From: Prevotella histicola JCM 15637 = DNF00424
Lineage (GTDB): Bacteria; Bacteroidota; Bacteroidia; Bacteroidales; Bacteroidaceae
Assembly: GCF_000613925.1 (NCBI RefSeq)
Contig: NZ_BAJX01000002.1
Coordinates: 1 to 64,000, forward strand
Direction: 5' to 3'
DNA: 64,000 nucleotides
Both the position numbers and the translations under genes were made by a program. The notes under the pieces were generated by a model. That model did not search any database, was not told the origin of the DNA, and saw nothing but the letters and a program-made list of their open reading frames with translations. This document shows positions 31,828-40,528 of this stretch, in pieces (the stretch's first letter is position 1; each line of letters starts with the position of its first letter).

Positions 31828-32868
31828 TTATTTGTTCTTTTTAAGTTCTTCTACTTCCTTCTGTAAGGTGTTCAACTGCTTATAAAGATCTGGCAGATGT
31901 TTGAAGATTGCCAGTGATTGGAAGTACGGACGCTGTTCCATTGGGGGTGTTCCGATGAGTTGTTGGTTGCTCTTCAGACTACCTGGTACACCCGATTGTG
32001 CTCCGAGGAACACCTTGTCACCAATGTTGATATGCCCAGCGATACCCACTTGCCCGCCAAACATGCACCATTGTCCTACCTTTGTAGAACCAGCAATACC
32101 TACCTGTGCTGACATAACGGTGTTCTCCCCGATGTCAGTATTGTGTGCTATCTGTACGAGATTGTCGAGTTTCACACCCTTCCGCACGTATGTGCTGCCC
32201 ATTGTTGAGCGGTCAACACATGTGTTGGCACCAATCTCTACGTTGTCTTCTATGGTTACGATGCCTATCTGTGGAATCTTATCATAGCTGTTTGTTGCTG
32301 GGTTTGGTGCAAAGCCGAAGCCATCAGCGCCGATGACTGACCCTGAATGAAGAATCACATTGTTGCCAATCTTGCAACCTTGGTAGATACTTACGTTCGG
32401 ATAAATGATGCATTCCTTTCCCAGTTCCACACCTTCCATGATCGTAGCGTGCGGATAAACCTGGCAGCCATCGCCCAAAGTGACGCCGTCACCAATATAA
32501 GCAAAGGCTCCGATATAGACATCTTTGCCTATCGTAGCCTTGGGTGAGACGAAGGCAAGAGAGTCAATCCCTTGCTTCTTGGGCTTCATACTTTCATAAA
32601 GTTGCAGCAGTTTTGCCACACAGTCACGTGCGTTCTTCACGCGAATGAGTGTTGGCTTGGCTTTTTTCTCCAGCTGGATATCTTCATCAACGAGTACTAT
32701 TGATGATTCAGTCTCGTACAAATAATGTGTATATTTAGGGTTTGCGAGGAATGATATAGCTCCTTTCTTTCCTTCTTCTATCTTGGTAAAGGTGTTAATG
32801 GTAACGTTTTCATCACCTTCCACACGCCCTTGGATGAATTGTGATATCTGCTTTGCGGAGAATTCCAT
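31828..32868 (-). CDS. lpxD: UDP-3-O-(3-hydroxyacyl)glucosamine N-acyltransferase
   Basis: The protein has 346 residues. It has an N-terminal uridine-binding domain (about 1-100), a hexapeptide-repeat beta-helix (about 110-310, with the catalytic His in [11 protein letters not shown]) and a C-terminal helix ([20 protein letters not shown]). It adds the second acyl chain in lipid A synthesis. It has its own promoter, so lpxD-lpxC/fabZ-lpxA can be expressed apart from the HD gene upstream. Confidence 0.95.
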   Translation of the reverse strand: MEFSAKQISQFIQGRVEGDENVTINTFTKIEEGKKGAISFLANPKYTHYLYETESSIVLVDEDIQLEKKAKPTLIRVKNARDCVAKLLQLYESMKPKKQGIDSLAFVSPKATIGKDVYIGAFAYIGDGVTLGDGCQVYPHATIMEGVELGKECIIYPNVSIYQGCKIGNNVILHSGSVIGADGFGFAPNPATNSYDKIPQIGIVTIEDNVEIGANTCVDRSTMGSTYVRKGVKLDNLVQIAHNTDIGENTVMSAQVGIAGSTKVGQWCMFGGQVGIAGHINIGDKVFLGAQSGVPGSLKSNQQLIGTPPMEQRPYFQSLAIFKHLPDLYKQLNTLQKEVEELKKNK

Positions 32869-32904
32869 TGTTTTATAATACCATTTAAAGTGTTATTAAT
32901 TGTG

Positions 32905-32912
32905 CAAAGATA
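32905..32912 (-). promoter_or_regulatory. -7 box TATCTTTG for lpxD
   Basis: TATCTTTG lies in the 55-bp gap between the HD gene and lpxD, ending 36 nt before the ATG. Confidence 0.5.
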
Positions 32913-32923
32913 TAGTTTTTTTA

Positions 32924-34144
32924 TTAGAATCTCTGATAACAGAGATAATATTTACATATTTTTTTGGAGAGTAGTTCGATGTTTAGAATCTCTGAAGCTA
33001 CTGTAATATCCTTCAGTGTGCCGTCTTTGTAGAGGATGCTGATGTGGTCATCGAAAGGATTGTACATGTCTTTCTGCACTTTATTTACTCCCATGAGGTA
33101 CTGACAGTCGGCTTCTTCAAGGCCATAGGTCGCTGATAGGGATGCTTTTAATGCCTGAATCTCTTCTTCTGTGGGTTCTTCTTCCCGCACTTCCACCTTG
33201 AACAGTCTTCGGTTGACAATGTTCGAAGCCAGCAGAGAAAGTATCTTGTCATCATGATGCTGCCATACTTTCAGCGCACTCCATATGTCGTTATCGTCCA
33301 GTTCGATATAGTTGTCCAATGCTTTTGCGTCTGATTGGAAGCTGTTGGCATCCACATCGTTGTATAAGAAGTACCGTAGGGCAGGGGAAGCAAATAGCTC
33401 TGTGCCCTTTGCTGCCAATGCTTTGGCACGGTGCAGGGCGTTGATGAGAACGTTTTCACAGCCCACGGTGGTCTTGTGAAGGTACACTTGCCAGTACATC
33501 AGACGACGGGACGTGAGGTAATTCTCTATGGAATAGATGCCATTCGACTCTACAACGAGGGCGTCATCCACCACATTGAGCATCTTTATGATACGTGCTG
33601 AGCCTATATTTCCTTCCGTTACACCCGTAAAGAAGCTGTCTCTGCGCAGATAATCAAGTCTGTCCATGTCCAACTGACTGGAGATGAGCTGATGAAGGAA
33701 GCGTTTGGGATATTCATTTTTGAAGATATTGATAGCCAGAGTCAGTGCTCCGTGCATCTCATTGTTGATGCGGTCCATCATCATCAGTGATATCTCTTCG
33801 TGTGTGATGCCACTGATCAGTGTGTTTTCCAGTACATGTGAGAAAGGACCGTGCCCGATGTCGTGCATGAGAATGGCTGCTTGAACTGCCTCAACCTCAC
33901 TGTCGAAGACGAATATTCCTTTCTGTTGCAGTGAGATCAGCGCCTCACTCATGAGGTGAAGAGCTCCCAGTGAGTGCTGAAAGCGTGTGTGTTGCGCCCC
34001 AGGGTATACCTCCTGTGTCAGTCCGAGCTGCCGAATGCGTGTCAGTCGCTGCATGAGCGGATGGCGAACAATGTCGAGCAGTATGCCACGTGGTATCTTT
34101 ATAAACCCGAAGACGGGGTCGTTGATAATCTTATAGTCGGTCAT
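32924..34144 (-). CDS. HD-domain phosphohydrolase, SAMHD1/dGTPase-like
   Basis: The protein has 406 residues. The metal-binding residues of an HD domain are visible: GAQHTRFQHSLGALHLM (first His, about residue 54), ILMHDIGHGPFSH (HD pair, about 95) and a later Asp in QLDMDRLDYLRRDSFFTG. The N-terminal IINDPVFGFIKIP and the QRLTRIRQLGL motif are typical of this family, whose members hydrolyse dNTPs or remain uncharacterised. It is the first gene of the lpx cluster. Confidence 0.88.
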   Translation of the reverse strand: MTDYKIINDPVFGFIKIPRGILLDIVRHPLMQRLTRIRQLGLTQEVYPGAQHTRFQHSLGALHLMSEALISLQQKGIFVFDSEVEAVQAAILMHDIGHGPFSHVLENTLISGITHEEISLMMMDRINNEMHGALTLAINIFKNEYPKRFLHQLISSQLDMDRLDYLRRDSFFTGVTEGNIGSARIIKMLNVVDDALVVESNGIYSIENYLTSRRLMYWQVYLHKTTVGCENVLINALHRAKALAAKGTELFASPALRYFLYNDVDANSFQSDAKALDNYIELDDNDIWSALKVWQHHDDKILSLLASNIVNRRLFKVEVREEEPTEEEIQALKASLSATYGLEEADCQYLMGVNKVQKDMYNPFDDHISILYKDGTLKDITVASEILNIELLSKKICKYYLCYQRF

Positions 34145-34197
34145 CTTTTCTTGAATTTCTGGTTCTTAATGACGGAAACCGAGCGCATCAGTCCCTG

Positions 34198-34205
34198 CAA
34201 AGGTA
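34198..34205 (-). promoter_or_regulatory. -7 box TACCTTTG for the HD gene
   Basis: TACCTTTG on the minus strand ends 53 nt before the ATG at 34144 and probably drives the whole cluster down to 23777. Confidence 0.5.
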
Positions 34206-34642
34206 ATATATTATAATGTAAGAGAAGAAAGATACAGAGAAAAAAGACCCTCCCGGTGTTTCCTCGTAGGGGGAGTGTGTCTGATGTGATATGCCTGAAT
34301 CATGTGTTTTCAAGGTTAAGTAAATCATTAAAAGTGGAACTTTAATAAAAATATATAGTATGATTCTTTATCAACTGATTATAATGAAGAATAGGAATCA
34401 TATCCTTTAACACCTTAATAAGTCGAAAAAGCAAACAGTAATGTGCTCTCTTTGCGCTCATCATGAGCGGTATTTCTGTGTCCAAGAGCACGGAGAATAC
34501 AGTGTGTCTTCATGCAGACAAACGCGTTTTTTGGCACTCTCGGTTTGTGTATAGCACACTGTTTCATGTTTGAAATACTCTCTTTGCAGCATGGGTTAAG
34601 GCGAGGCTTTTGTAATATAATTTACCTATCGCTTTTTAATCT
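34206..34642. other. Intergenic region upstream of the HD gene, no gene seen
   Basis: About 430 bp before repeat copy 5. It contains a short GCTCATcATGAGC palindrome (about 34457-34469). A 48-codon ORF (34512-34658) that runs into the repeat is not supported. Confidence 0.4.
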
Positions 34643-34855
34643 ACGCCCTTTTGCATAGTGAAAGATGCCCTTTTGCAAAGTAAAAGGGCATCTTTTGAAG
34701 TGTAAAAGGGCGTCTTTTACAACGCAAAAGGGCACCTTTTACAAGCCTGTTTGTAACCTCTTGATAATCCATTAGTTACAAAGCTGAAAATAAGAGGTTT
34801 TCCATTGAAAACCGAACAAACACCGTTTGATTTGTGTAAGGATATTTCGTAATAG
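34643..34855 (+). repeat. Composite intergenic element, copy 5
   Basis: The 22-bp units at about 34643-34742 include an inverted/direct pair able to form a 15-bp perfect hairpin. The TTTGTAACC/GTTACAAA hairpin spans about 34750-34782. The distal TGTGTAAGGATATTTCGTAA is at about 34833-34852. It lies immediately downstream of hipT. Confidence 0.88.
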
Positions 34856-34859
34856 ATAG

Positions 34860-34882
34860 AAAGTCCACTTTTCAGTGGCTTT
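34860..34882 (-). terminator. Hairpin overlapping the hipT stop codon
   Basis: AAAG-CCACT / AGTGG-CTTT arms (9 bp, one bulge, 4-nt loop) begin inside the stop codon; a weak T-rich tract follows on the minus strand. It is a possible weak terminator. Confidence 0.4.
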
Positions 34883-35828
34883 ACTGCTCGTTCAACCGCT
34901 CCAATCTCTCTTCTATTAACGCTTTGAATTGCTCTTTTTGATCATCACTGATAAACGATGCCTCAATACATCCCATCCACTTGTCTTTAAATTGGGCAAA
35001 ATTCGATAGGATTCTGTTGGCTACAACCTCATCAATACCTGTCAATAGCATTGCTTCTCGGAAGTCATATACGAGGAGTTTCTTTTGGAATCCATTGAGT
35101 GTTAGTGCCATTTCCTCCCTGTCTTCAGGCATTACCACTTTGGTTGAAACCTGATCGTAGGTAGGGGTAAGTATGTATTTGCCTCCTTTAGGACTGTAGA
35201 GAGAGAAGTTCTTAAGGTGCATATCAGCATTACCAATAATCCATGAGAACACCACTTGCTGCCAGTAGTTGACTTTATCTAACTGTGCTATGCTGGAATA
35301 TTGGTCTATTAAGCGTGCTATCATCTCATAGCTTCCCTGGTATTTCTGTTCCGTTAGTTTCCCACTCAGTTGACACATATCCTCCATTGGGAGCTTCTTG
35401 CCATCCTTGGTCCGGTCTATTCTTCGTGTGATATAGTTCAGTTCACCGTCTGCAAAGCGGATGAGTGCGTGTGGAACAACCGGTATTCGTGCTATCTCTG
35501 CAAGGTGCATTGAGAGGTCTTCTATCTCTGGTAGATTCCCAAACCTTTCTGTCTGTGGCTTCAGAATGTACTTTCCCATGACGCCCACAATGGTCAAACG
35601 CTGTGCATTACCAGCTTCGTCATGTTCAATATCTGCTGATAGCTTAGCCTGAACACCTGTCATTGTTGTTCGTTGGCCCACTACTATCTGTGCAAGGTCA
35701 TTGATATCTTTGCGTGTATAGGGCAATATGGGGACTTCTACAGAGCCGAACAGCTCTTTAGCACAGTGTGGATGATAATCTATTTCACCAGCATTCAGTG
35801 GCTTATAGCAGCACAAACATCTCTTCAT
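34881..35828 (-). CDS. hipT: HipT-like serine/threonine kinase toxin (HipA C-terminal type)
   Basis: The protein has 315 residues. It opens with a small zinc-finger-like segment (CLCCYKPL, then DYHPHCAKELFG), followed by the HipA-like kinase: RTTMTGVQAKLS (Gly-rich loop with possible autophosphorylation Thr/Ser), KYILKP (catalytic Lys), GNADMHLKNFSLY (catalytic Asp and Asn) and TPTYDQVST (metal-binding Asp). HipA-type kinases phosphorylate aminoacyl-tRNA synthetases (GltX or TrpS) and arrest growth. It lacks the N-subdomain 1 of HipA, which is encoded separately just upstream, as in HipBST systems. The ATGA overlap couples it to hipS. Confidence 0.88.
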   Translation of the reverse strand: MKRCLCCYKPLNAGEIDYHPHCAKELFGSVEVPILPYTRKDINDLAQIVVGQRTTMTGVQAKLSADIEHDEAGNAQRLTIVGVMGKYILKPQTERFGNLPEIEDLSMHLAEIARIPVVPHALIRFADGELNYITRRIDRTKDGKKLPMEDMCQLSGKLTEQKYQGSYEMIARLIDQYSSIAQLDKVNYWQQVVFSWIIGNADMHLKNFSLYSPKGGKYILTPTYDQVSTKVVMPEDREEMALTLNGFQKKLLVYDFREAMLLTGIDEVVANRILSNFAQFKDKWMGCIEASFISDDQKEQFKALIEERLERLNEQ

Positions 35829-36160
35829 CTCTCTTCCTTTCCTTGTTCTATGGGTACAATACTCACGTTACCTATACAGTCTTGGCAGCAGGAAAGGAGC
35901 AGTCCCATGCGGTCTTTCCTGCTTATTTTCCAGTTCCTTTCTGCTATATTGAGCATCCATCCTTCTGGTATTAATCCGTCGAAGAAGGAAAACAGTACAT
36001 TACTGTGGTATGTTTCTTCACTCAGAGGGAGTGTAAGGCTGACGGGGATGGGGCTTTTACTCTTTAAATATACTTGGTTATAAGTAAAGTTATAGCCGTT
36101 TTCATCCTCCATGATAGTACCCGCCAGCTCGTTATTGACGTAAACTGAACCTTGTCTCAT
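35825..36160 (-). CDS. hipS: HipS-like protein (HipA N-subdomain 1)
   Basis: The protein has 111 residues and corresponds to the N-terminal subdomain of HipA: VYVNNELAGTIMEDENGYNF, PIPVSLTLPLSEETY, FDGLIPEGWMLNIAERNWKI and DRMGLLLSCCQDCIGNVSI. In E. coli HipBST this small protein is the antitoxin that neutralises HipT. It overlaps both neighbours by 4 nt (ATGA), so the split is a stable gene arrangement and not a broken hipA. Confidence 0.87.
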   Translation of the reverse strand: MRQGSVYVNNELAGTIMEDENGYNFTYNQVYLKSKSPIPVSLTLPLSEETYHSNVLFSFFDGLIPEGWMLNIAERNWKISRKDRMGLLLSCCQDCIGNVSIVPIEQGKEER

Positions 36161-36390
36161 TGCTTATAGGGGCTTTTAGGGGTTTCTTTTACGATGGGAA
36201 CGGGACCTAAATGCAGACTGAACAACAGGAGAACCTGGTTCACTTTGTCCATTCTCAATGTTGTTTTTCCTTGCTCCATCTCACGCACGAAGCGTAAACC
36301 GACTCCCGATTTGAAGGCTAAATCCTCCTGTGTAAGTCCGTATTCCTTGCGCAACTGCTTGATGGTAAGTGATAATTCGTTTTGTTCCAT
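36157..36390 (-). CDS. hipB: HipB-like XRE repressor
   Basis: The protein has 77 residues from the ATG at 36390 (MEQNELSLTIKQLRKEYGLT). One HTH_3 domain (about 9-62, LTQEDLAFKSGVGLRFVREM, EQGKTTLRMDKVNQVL) is followed by a short tail. The TTG at 36441 that would extend it overlaps the promoter -33 region and is rejected. As the first gene of hipBST it probably represses the operon through the inverted repeat just upstream, as HipB does. Confidence 0.88.
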   Translation of the reverse strand: MEQNELSLTIKQLRKEYGLTQEDLAFKSGVGLRFVREMEQGKTTLRMDKVNQVLLLFSLHLGPVPIVKETPKSPYKQ

Positions 36391-36411
36391 GCTTTTATAC
36401 CTTATCGGGTA

Positions 36412-36442
36412 CAAATGTAATGATAATCTTTTGTTTTGCAAA
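36412..36442 (-). promoter_or_regulatory. hipBST promoter (TTTG - 19 nt - TACATTTG)
   Basis: Minus-strand TTTG (36442-36439) and TACATTTG (36419-36412) are 19 nt apart, and the box ends 21 nt before the hipB ATG. A partial operator word (CGGGTACAAAT, 36407-36417) covers the -7 box and start site. Confidence 0.75.
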
Positions 36443-36447
36443 AGAAT

Positions 36448-36504
36448 ACTCCCGAACGGGTATAAATTTATGGTTTGTTAACCGATTTATACCCGTTCGG
36501 GAGT
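36448..36504. promoter_or_regulatory. 20-bp perfect inverted repeat, probable HipB operators
   Basis: ACTCCCGAACGGGTATAAAT (36448-36467) is repeated exactly in reverse at 36485-36504, with a 17-bp spacer. Each arm holds its own small dyad, CCCGnnCGGG. The pair lies just upstream of the hipBST -33 box. About 75 bp further on, a plus-strand promoter drives the TonB receptor operon, so HipB could affect both. Confidence 0.85.
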
Positions 36505-36579
36505 GTTGGGTGGGTCTTTCTTGCTGTCCGCTACGGTCTTTCCGTGTAGGATTAACAATCCTATACCTACTTATGGGTA

Positions 36580-36610
36580 TTGTAACTTTGATTAAATCTT
36601 TATAATTTTG
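36580..36610 (+). promoter_or_regulatory. Promoter(s) of the TonB receptor operon
   Basis: TTG (36580-36582) and TAATTTTG (36603-36610) are 20 nt apart, but the box ends only 6 nt before the ATG at 36617. A second box, TAACTTTG (36583-36590), would give a ~20-nt leader. The upstream in-frame TTG (36608) lies inside the first box and is not the start. Confidence 0.55.
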
Positions 36611-36616
36611 CACGCG

Positions 36617-39571
36617 ATGAACCCTATTTACAAGATTATAACGTCTATCCTTTTCTGTGTTTTGAGCATTAATACTATGGCGCAAGACCTCACTGGACAT
36701 GTCACAAGCAAGGCTGATGACAAGCCAATAGCCTATGCTACTGTCACATTAAAGGAGAATCGGCTCTATGCTTTTACGGACGAAAAGGGTAATTACACGA
36801 TAAAAAACGTACCTAAAGGAAAGTATACGGCAGTATTTTCCTGCATGGGTTATGCGAATCAGACCGTGGTTGTCATGGTCAATGCTGGTGGTGCAACGCA
36901 GAATGTGCGCCTTGCTGAAGACAATTTGCTGCTGGATGAGGTACAGGTTGTTGCCCATCGGAAGAAGGATGAGATAACCACTTCCTACACCATTGACCGT
37001 AAAACGCTGGATAATCAGCAGATTATGACCCTCAGTGATATAGCCCAATTGTTGCCGGGAGGTAAGAGTGTGAACCCTTCATTGATGAACGATAGCAAGC
37101 TGACCTTACGTAGTGGGACATTGGAAAGGGGCAATGCTTCGTTTGGAACAGCCGTGGAAGTAGATGGCATCCGACTGAGTAACAACGCTGCAATGGGCGA
37201 GACGGCAGGTGTAAGTACACGTAGTGTGAGTACCTCAAACATAGAGAGTGTGGAGGTAGTGCCTGGTATTGCATCCGTAGAATACGGTGATCTGACCAAC
37301 GGAGTGGTAAAGGTGAAGACGCGTAGGGGCAGTTCCCCCTTCATCGTTGAGGGTAGCATCAACCAGCATACACGCCAGATAGCATTGCACAAGGGCGTAG
37401 ACCTGGGTGGTAATGCAGGCTTATTGAACTTCTCTATAGAGCATGCACGCTCCTTCTTGGATGCTGCTTCACCTTATACAGCCTATCAACGCAATGTCCT
37501 CTCACTGCGTTACATGAATGTTTTCATGAAGAAGTCGTTGCCATTGACGCTGGAAGTGGGATTAAATGGTAGTATCGGAGGATATAATTCGAAAGCTGAT
37601 CCCGACCGAAGTCTCGATGATTATAATAAGGTAAAGGACAATAACGTTGGTGGAAGCATACACCTTGGATGGCTGTTGAATAAGCGTTGGATTACGAACG
37701 TTGACCTTACGGCAGCTTTTACCTATGCTGATCGACTCTCTGAGAGCTATACCAATGAGAGCAGTAACGCCACACAACCTTATATTCATACGCTGACAGA
37801 GGGGTATAACATTGCTGAAGACTACGACAGAAACCCATCGGCAAACATCATTCTCGGACCTACTGGCTATTGGTATCTGCGTGGATTCAATGATTCTAAA
37901 CCGTTGAATTACAGTCTGAAGATGAAAGCTAACTGGAGTAAAGCATTCGGTAAGTTCCGCAACAGACTGCTTGTTGGTGGCGAATGGACCAGTAGTATGA
38001 ACCGTGGACGTGGCACTTATTATGCCGATATGCGCTATGCTCCTTCGTGGAGGGAGTATCGTTATGATGCCTTACCATCGCTGAATAACATCGCAATCTA
38101 TGCTGAAGACAAGCTCTCTATGGATGTGAACGAACGGCAGAATGCCGAGCTGACAGCCGGAATACGTGAGGATATAACCTCTGTTCCAGGGTCGGAATAC
38201 GGCTCTGTAGGTAGTTTCTCCCCTCGAATGAACGCTCGTTATGTCTTCCGTTTTGGGCAGAACAGCTGGCTTAACAGTATGACTTTGCACGCAGGATGGG
38301 GTAGAAGCGTGAAACTTCCAAGCTTCCAGGTGCTCTATCCATCCCCTTCTTATCGTGATATGTTGGCTTTTGCATCCACGAGTGATGCCGATAACCGTTC
38401 CTATTATGCCTTTTACACCTATCCATCCATGGCTCGTTACAATGCTAATCTTAAATGGCAGCGGGCTGATCAGTGGGATTTGGGTGTGGAATGGCGCACG
38501 AAGATAGCTGATGTCAGTCTGTCTTTCTTCCGTAGTAAGGTGTCTAATCCTTATATGGCGACGGATGTTTACACACCATTCACCTATAAATACACTTCTC
38601 CAGCAATGCTTCAAAGGAGTGGGATAGTCGTTGCTGACCGCCGTTTCAGCATTGATCCGCAGACGGGAATAGTAACGGTGAGTGATGCAAGTGGGGTGAA
38701 GTCGCCTGTAACATTGGGTTATGAGGAGCGTAATACCTATGTTACCAATACCCGTTATGTCAATGCTGATGCCCTGCAGAGGTATGGTTTGGAGTGGATA
38801 GTAGACTTCAAACAGATCAAAACACTGCGCACGCAGGTGCGGCTGGATGGTAAATATTATCACTATAAGGCACAGGATGAGACCCTCTTTGCCGATGTTC
38901 CTGTAGGACTTAACACCCGTCAGAGTGACGGAATACTGTATCAATACGTCGGATACTACCGAGGTGGAGCGGCAACAACAACCAATTACACTGCAAATGC
39001 TTCTGCTTCGAATGGTTCAGTGAGTGGTCAGGTGGACCTTAATGCCACTATTACGACGCATATTCCTAAGATTCGCCTCATCGTAGCACTGCGTTTAGAA
39101 AGCTCTCTCTATGCTTTCAGTAGGGCAACAAGCAGTCGTGGGTATGTTGTAAGTAGTGGAAATGAATATTTCGGAGTACCTTATGATGGTAAAACGGAGA
39201 ACCAGACGGTGATCGTTTACCCTGAATATTACAGTACATGGGATGCTCCTGATGTGCTGATACCCTTTGCGGAGAAGCTACGTTGGGCTGAAACGAATGA
39301 CAGAGGACTGTTTAATGACCTGGCACAGTTGGTGGTTCGCACGAATTATCCATATACATTGAACCCCAACAGACTGAGTGCTTACTGGTCGGCAAACCTC
39401 AGTGTGACGAAGGAAATAGGGCGTCATGTGTCGGTATCGTTCTATGCGAACAACTTCTTCAACACCCTTTCACAGGTTCATTCCACACAGACTGGACTCG
39501 AGACGAGCCTCTTTGGCAGTGGCTATGTACCAAGTTTCTATTATGGACTATCGTTAAGACTGAAGATATAA
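36617..39571 (+). CDS. TonB-dependent receptor with carboxypeptidase-regulatory N-domain
   Basis: The protein has 984 residues with a signal peptide (about 1-22, ending TMAQ). A carboxypeptidase-regulatory-like domain follows (about 23-110, DLTGHVTSKADDKPIAYATV), then the plug (about 115-240, with TLSDIAQLLPGG and GIASVEYGDLTNGVVKV) and a 22-strand barrel ending in an aromatic/charged strand (GYVPSFYYGLSLRLKI). It imports an unknown ligand across the outer membrane with energy from TonB-ExbBD. No SusD partner follows; instead there is an operon of small surface proteins and an M16 protease. The stop codon overlaps the next ATG (TAATG). Confidence 0.9.
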   Translation: MNPIYKIITSILFCVLSINTMAQDLTGHVTSKADDKPIAYATVTLKENRLYAFTDEKGNYTIKNVPKGKYTAVFSCMGYANQTVVVMVNAGGATQNVRLAEDNLLLDEVQVVAHRKKDEITTSYTIDRKTLDNQQIMTLSDIAQLLPGGKSVNPSLMNDSKLTLRSGTLERGNASFGTAVEVDGIRLSNNAAMGETAGVSTRSVSTSNIESVEVVPGIASVEYGDLTNGVVKVKTRRGSSPFIVEGSINQHTRQIALHKGVDLGGNAGLLNFSIEHARSFLDAASPYTAYQRNVLSLRYMNVFMKKSLPLTLEVGLNGSIGGYNSKADPDRSLDDYNKVKDNNVGGSIHLGWLLNKRWITNVDLTAAFTYADRLSESYTNESSNATQPYIHTLTEGYNIAEDYDRNPSANIILGPTGYWYLRGFNDSKPLNYSLKMKANWSKAFGKFRNRLLVGGEWTSSMNRGRGTYYADMRYAPSWREYRYDALPSLNNIAIYAEDKLSMDVNERQNAELTAGIREDITSVPGSEYGSVGSFSPRMNARYVFRFGQNSWLNSMTLHAGWGRSVKLPSFQVLYPSPSYRDMLAFASTSDADNRSYYAFYTYPSMARYNANLKWQRADQWDLGVEWRTKIADVSLSFFRSKVSNPYMATDVYTPFTYKYTSPAMLQRSGIVVADRRFSIDPQTGIVTVSDASGVKSPVTLGYEERNTYVTNTRYVNADALQRYGLEWIVDFKQIKTLRTQVRLDGKYYHYKAQDETLFADVPVGLNTRQSDGILYQYVGYYRGGAATTTNYTANASASNGSVSGQVDLNATITTHIPKIRLIVALRLESSLYAFSRATSSRGYVVSSGNEYFGVPYDGKTENQTVIVYPEYYSTWDAPDVLIPFAEKLRWAETNDRGLFNDLAQLVVRTNYPYTLNPNRLSAYWSANLSVTKEIGRHVSVSFYANNFFNTLSQVHSTQTGLETSLFGSGYVPSFYYGLSLRLKI

Positions 39572-39954
39572 TGAGGAAAATAAGTTATTGGTTTGTAGCT
39601 TTCATGGTGTTGATGGTGGCTGTTTCGTGTGCCGACTACGATGAAGGGCTCAATATTCTCAGCTTGGATGTGCAGTTAGAGTTCCCCTCTTCCTATGATG
39701 GAGCACATAACGGACTGCGTGTTGAACTGCAGGATGGGGTGGCAAGTACCTTCGTCGACAGTACGGATGCTGCTGGTGTAGCCCACTTTCGTGTACCATC
39801 TGGACTGTACAAGATCAGTTGTTCAGCCCGTAAAGAGACGTATGACTATCGTTATTTCTTCAATGGAAGCAGGGCACAAGTTGTTGTTTCGTCTGACTCA
39901 TCACGTGTGGTTACACTGCCATTGGTGATGTCGAAGAAGCGAATCGTCCATTGA
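39571..39954 (+). CDS. Small lipoprotein with carboxypeptidase-regulatory-like fold
   Basis: The protein has 127 residues, with a lipoprotein signal ending VAVSC (Cys about residue 20). The mature part has the SYDGAHNGLRVELQDGV / TDAAGVAHFRVPSGLYKISC pattern of an Ig-like carboxypeptidase regulatory domain, similar to the N-domain of DUF4876 proteins. It is translationally coupled to the TonB receptor and probably sits on the outer membrane as its accessory. Confidence 0.75.
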   Translation: MRKISYWFVAFMVLMVAVSCADYDEGLNILSLDVQLEFPSSYDGAHNGLRVELQDGVASTFVDSTDAAGVAHFRVPSGLYKISCSARKETYDYRYFFNGSRAQVVVSSDSSRVVTLPLVMSKKRIVH

Positions 39955-39993
39955 TAGGAGTATAAAACATTAGGATAATTAATTTCAAAGTTT

Positions 39994-40500
39994 ATGAATA
40001 AAGTAAGTTTTATGGGGCTTATAGCCCTGTTTTTGTCGCTCATGCCATTGCAAAGTCATGCACAAGAGTGGTTAGCAACCTTTCTTGTATTGACCGAAAC
40101 GAATGGTGCGAAGACGGAATTTCCGCTGGATTCACAGCCTGTAGTTACCTTTGAACAGAACAATCTGGTTGTTACCTGTAACGGAAAGACACTTTCCACG
40201 GCACTGACAGACGTGTTAGAGTATAGCTTTATACAAAGGAATGTGACGGCAGGTATCAATAATCTGCCTGGTAAAGGCACTGATAAAGAGGCTGCAACAC
40301 CGTCGTTCTCTTTCCATAATGCTGAAGTCAGCGGTTTGAAAGAGGGTGCTAACGTGGGTATATATGGCCTTAATGGAAGGCTTATCAGTGCCGTTCGTGC
40401 TGATGCAGCAGGTCATGTGACACTCAATCTGTCGTCTCTGCCTAAAGGAATCTACATCCTTCGCACCCCAACCAGGAGCTTTAAGTTCGTTAATCAGTAA
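39994..40500 (+). CDS. Small secreted protein with T9SS-type C-terminal domain
   Basis: The protein has 168 residues: signal peptide (about 1-24, SHAQ), a short beta-rich domain (about 25-75, WLATFLVLTETNGAKTEFPL) and a C-terminal domain (about 105-168) with VGIYGLNGRLISAV, LNLSSLPKGIYILRT and SFKFVNQ. The latter matches the type A sorting domain of the type IX secretion system. If genuine, nearly half the protein is sorting signal. It lies in the TonB receptor operon, 40 nt after the lipoprotein. Confidence 0.7.
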   Translation: MNKVSFMGLIALFLSLMPLQSHAQEWLATFLVLTETNGAKTEFPLDSQPVVTFEQNNLVVTCNGKTLSTALTDVLEYSFIQRNVTAGINNLPGKGTDKEAATPSFSFHNAEVSGLKEGANVGIYGLNGRLISAVRADAAGHVTLNLSSLPKGIYILRTPTRSFKFVNQ

Positions 40501-40528
40501 TCTTTAAAGGAATAAAAACAAACAGAAT

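Noticed and set aside
34512..34658. 48-codon ORF beginning MQTNAFFGTLG
   Set aside because: It has no promoter box or Shine-Dalgarno-like sequence and ends inside repeat copy 5.
34881..36160. A frameshifted hipA gene
   Set aside because: The two parts overlap by a clean ATGA, each has its own start, and the split matches the HipS/HipT boundary, unlike the single-base losses elsewhere.
38072..38944. 290-codon ORF antisense to the TonB receptor
   Set aside because: It is a shadow of the highly conserved barrel gene and has no independent protein signature.
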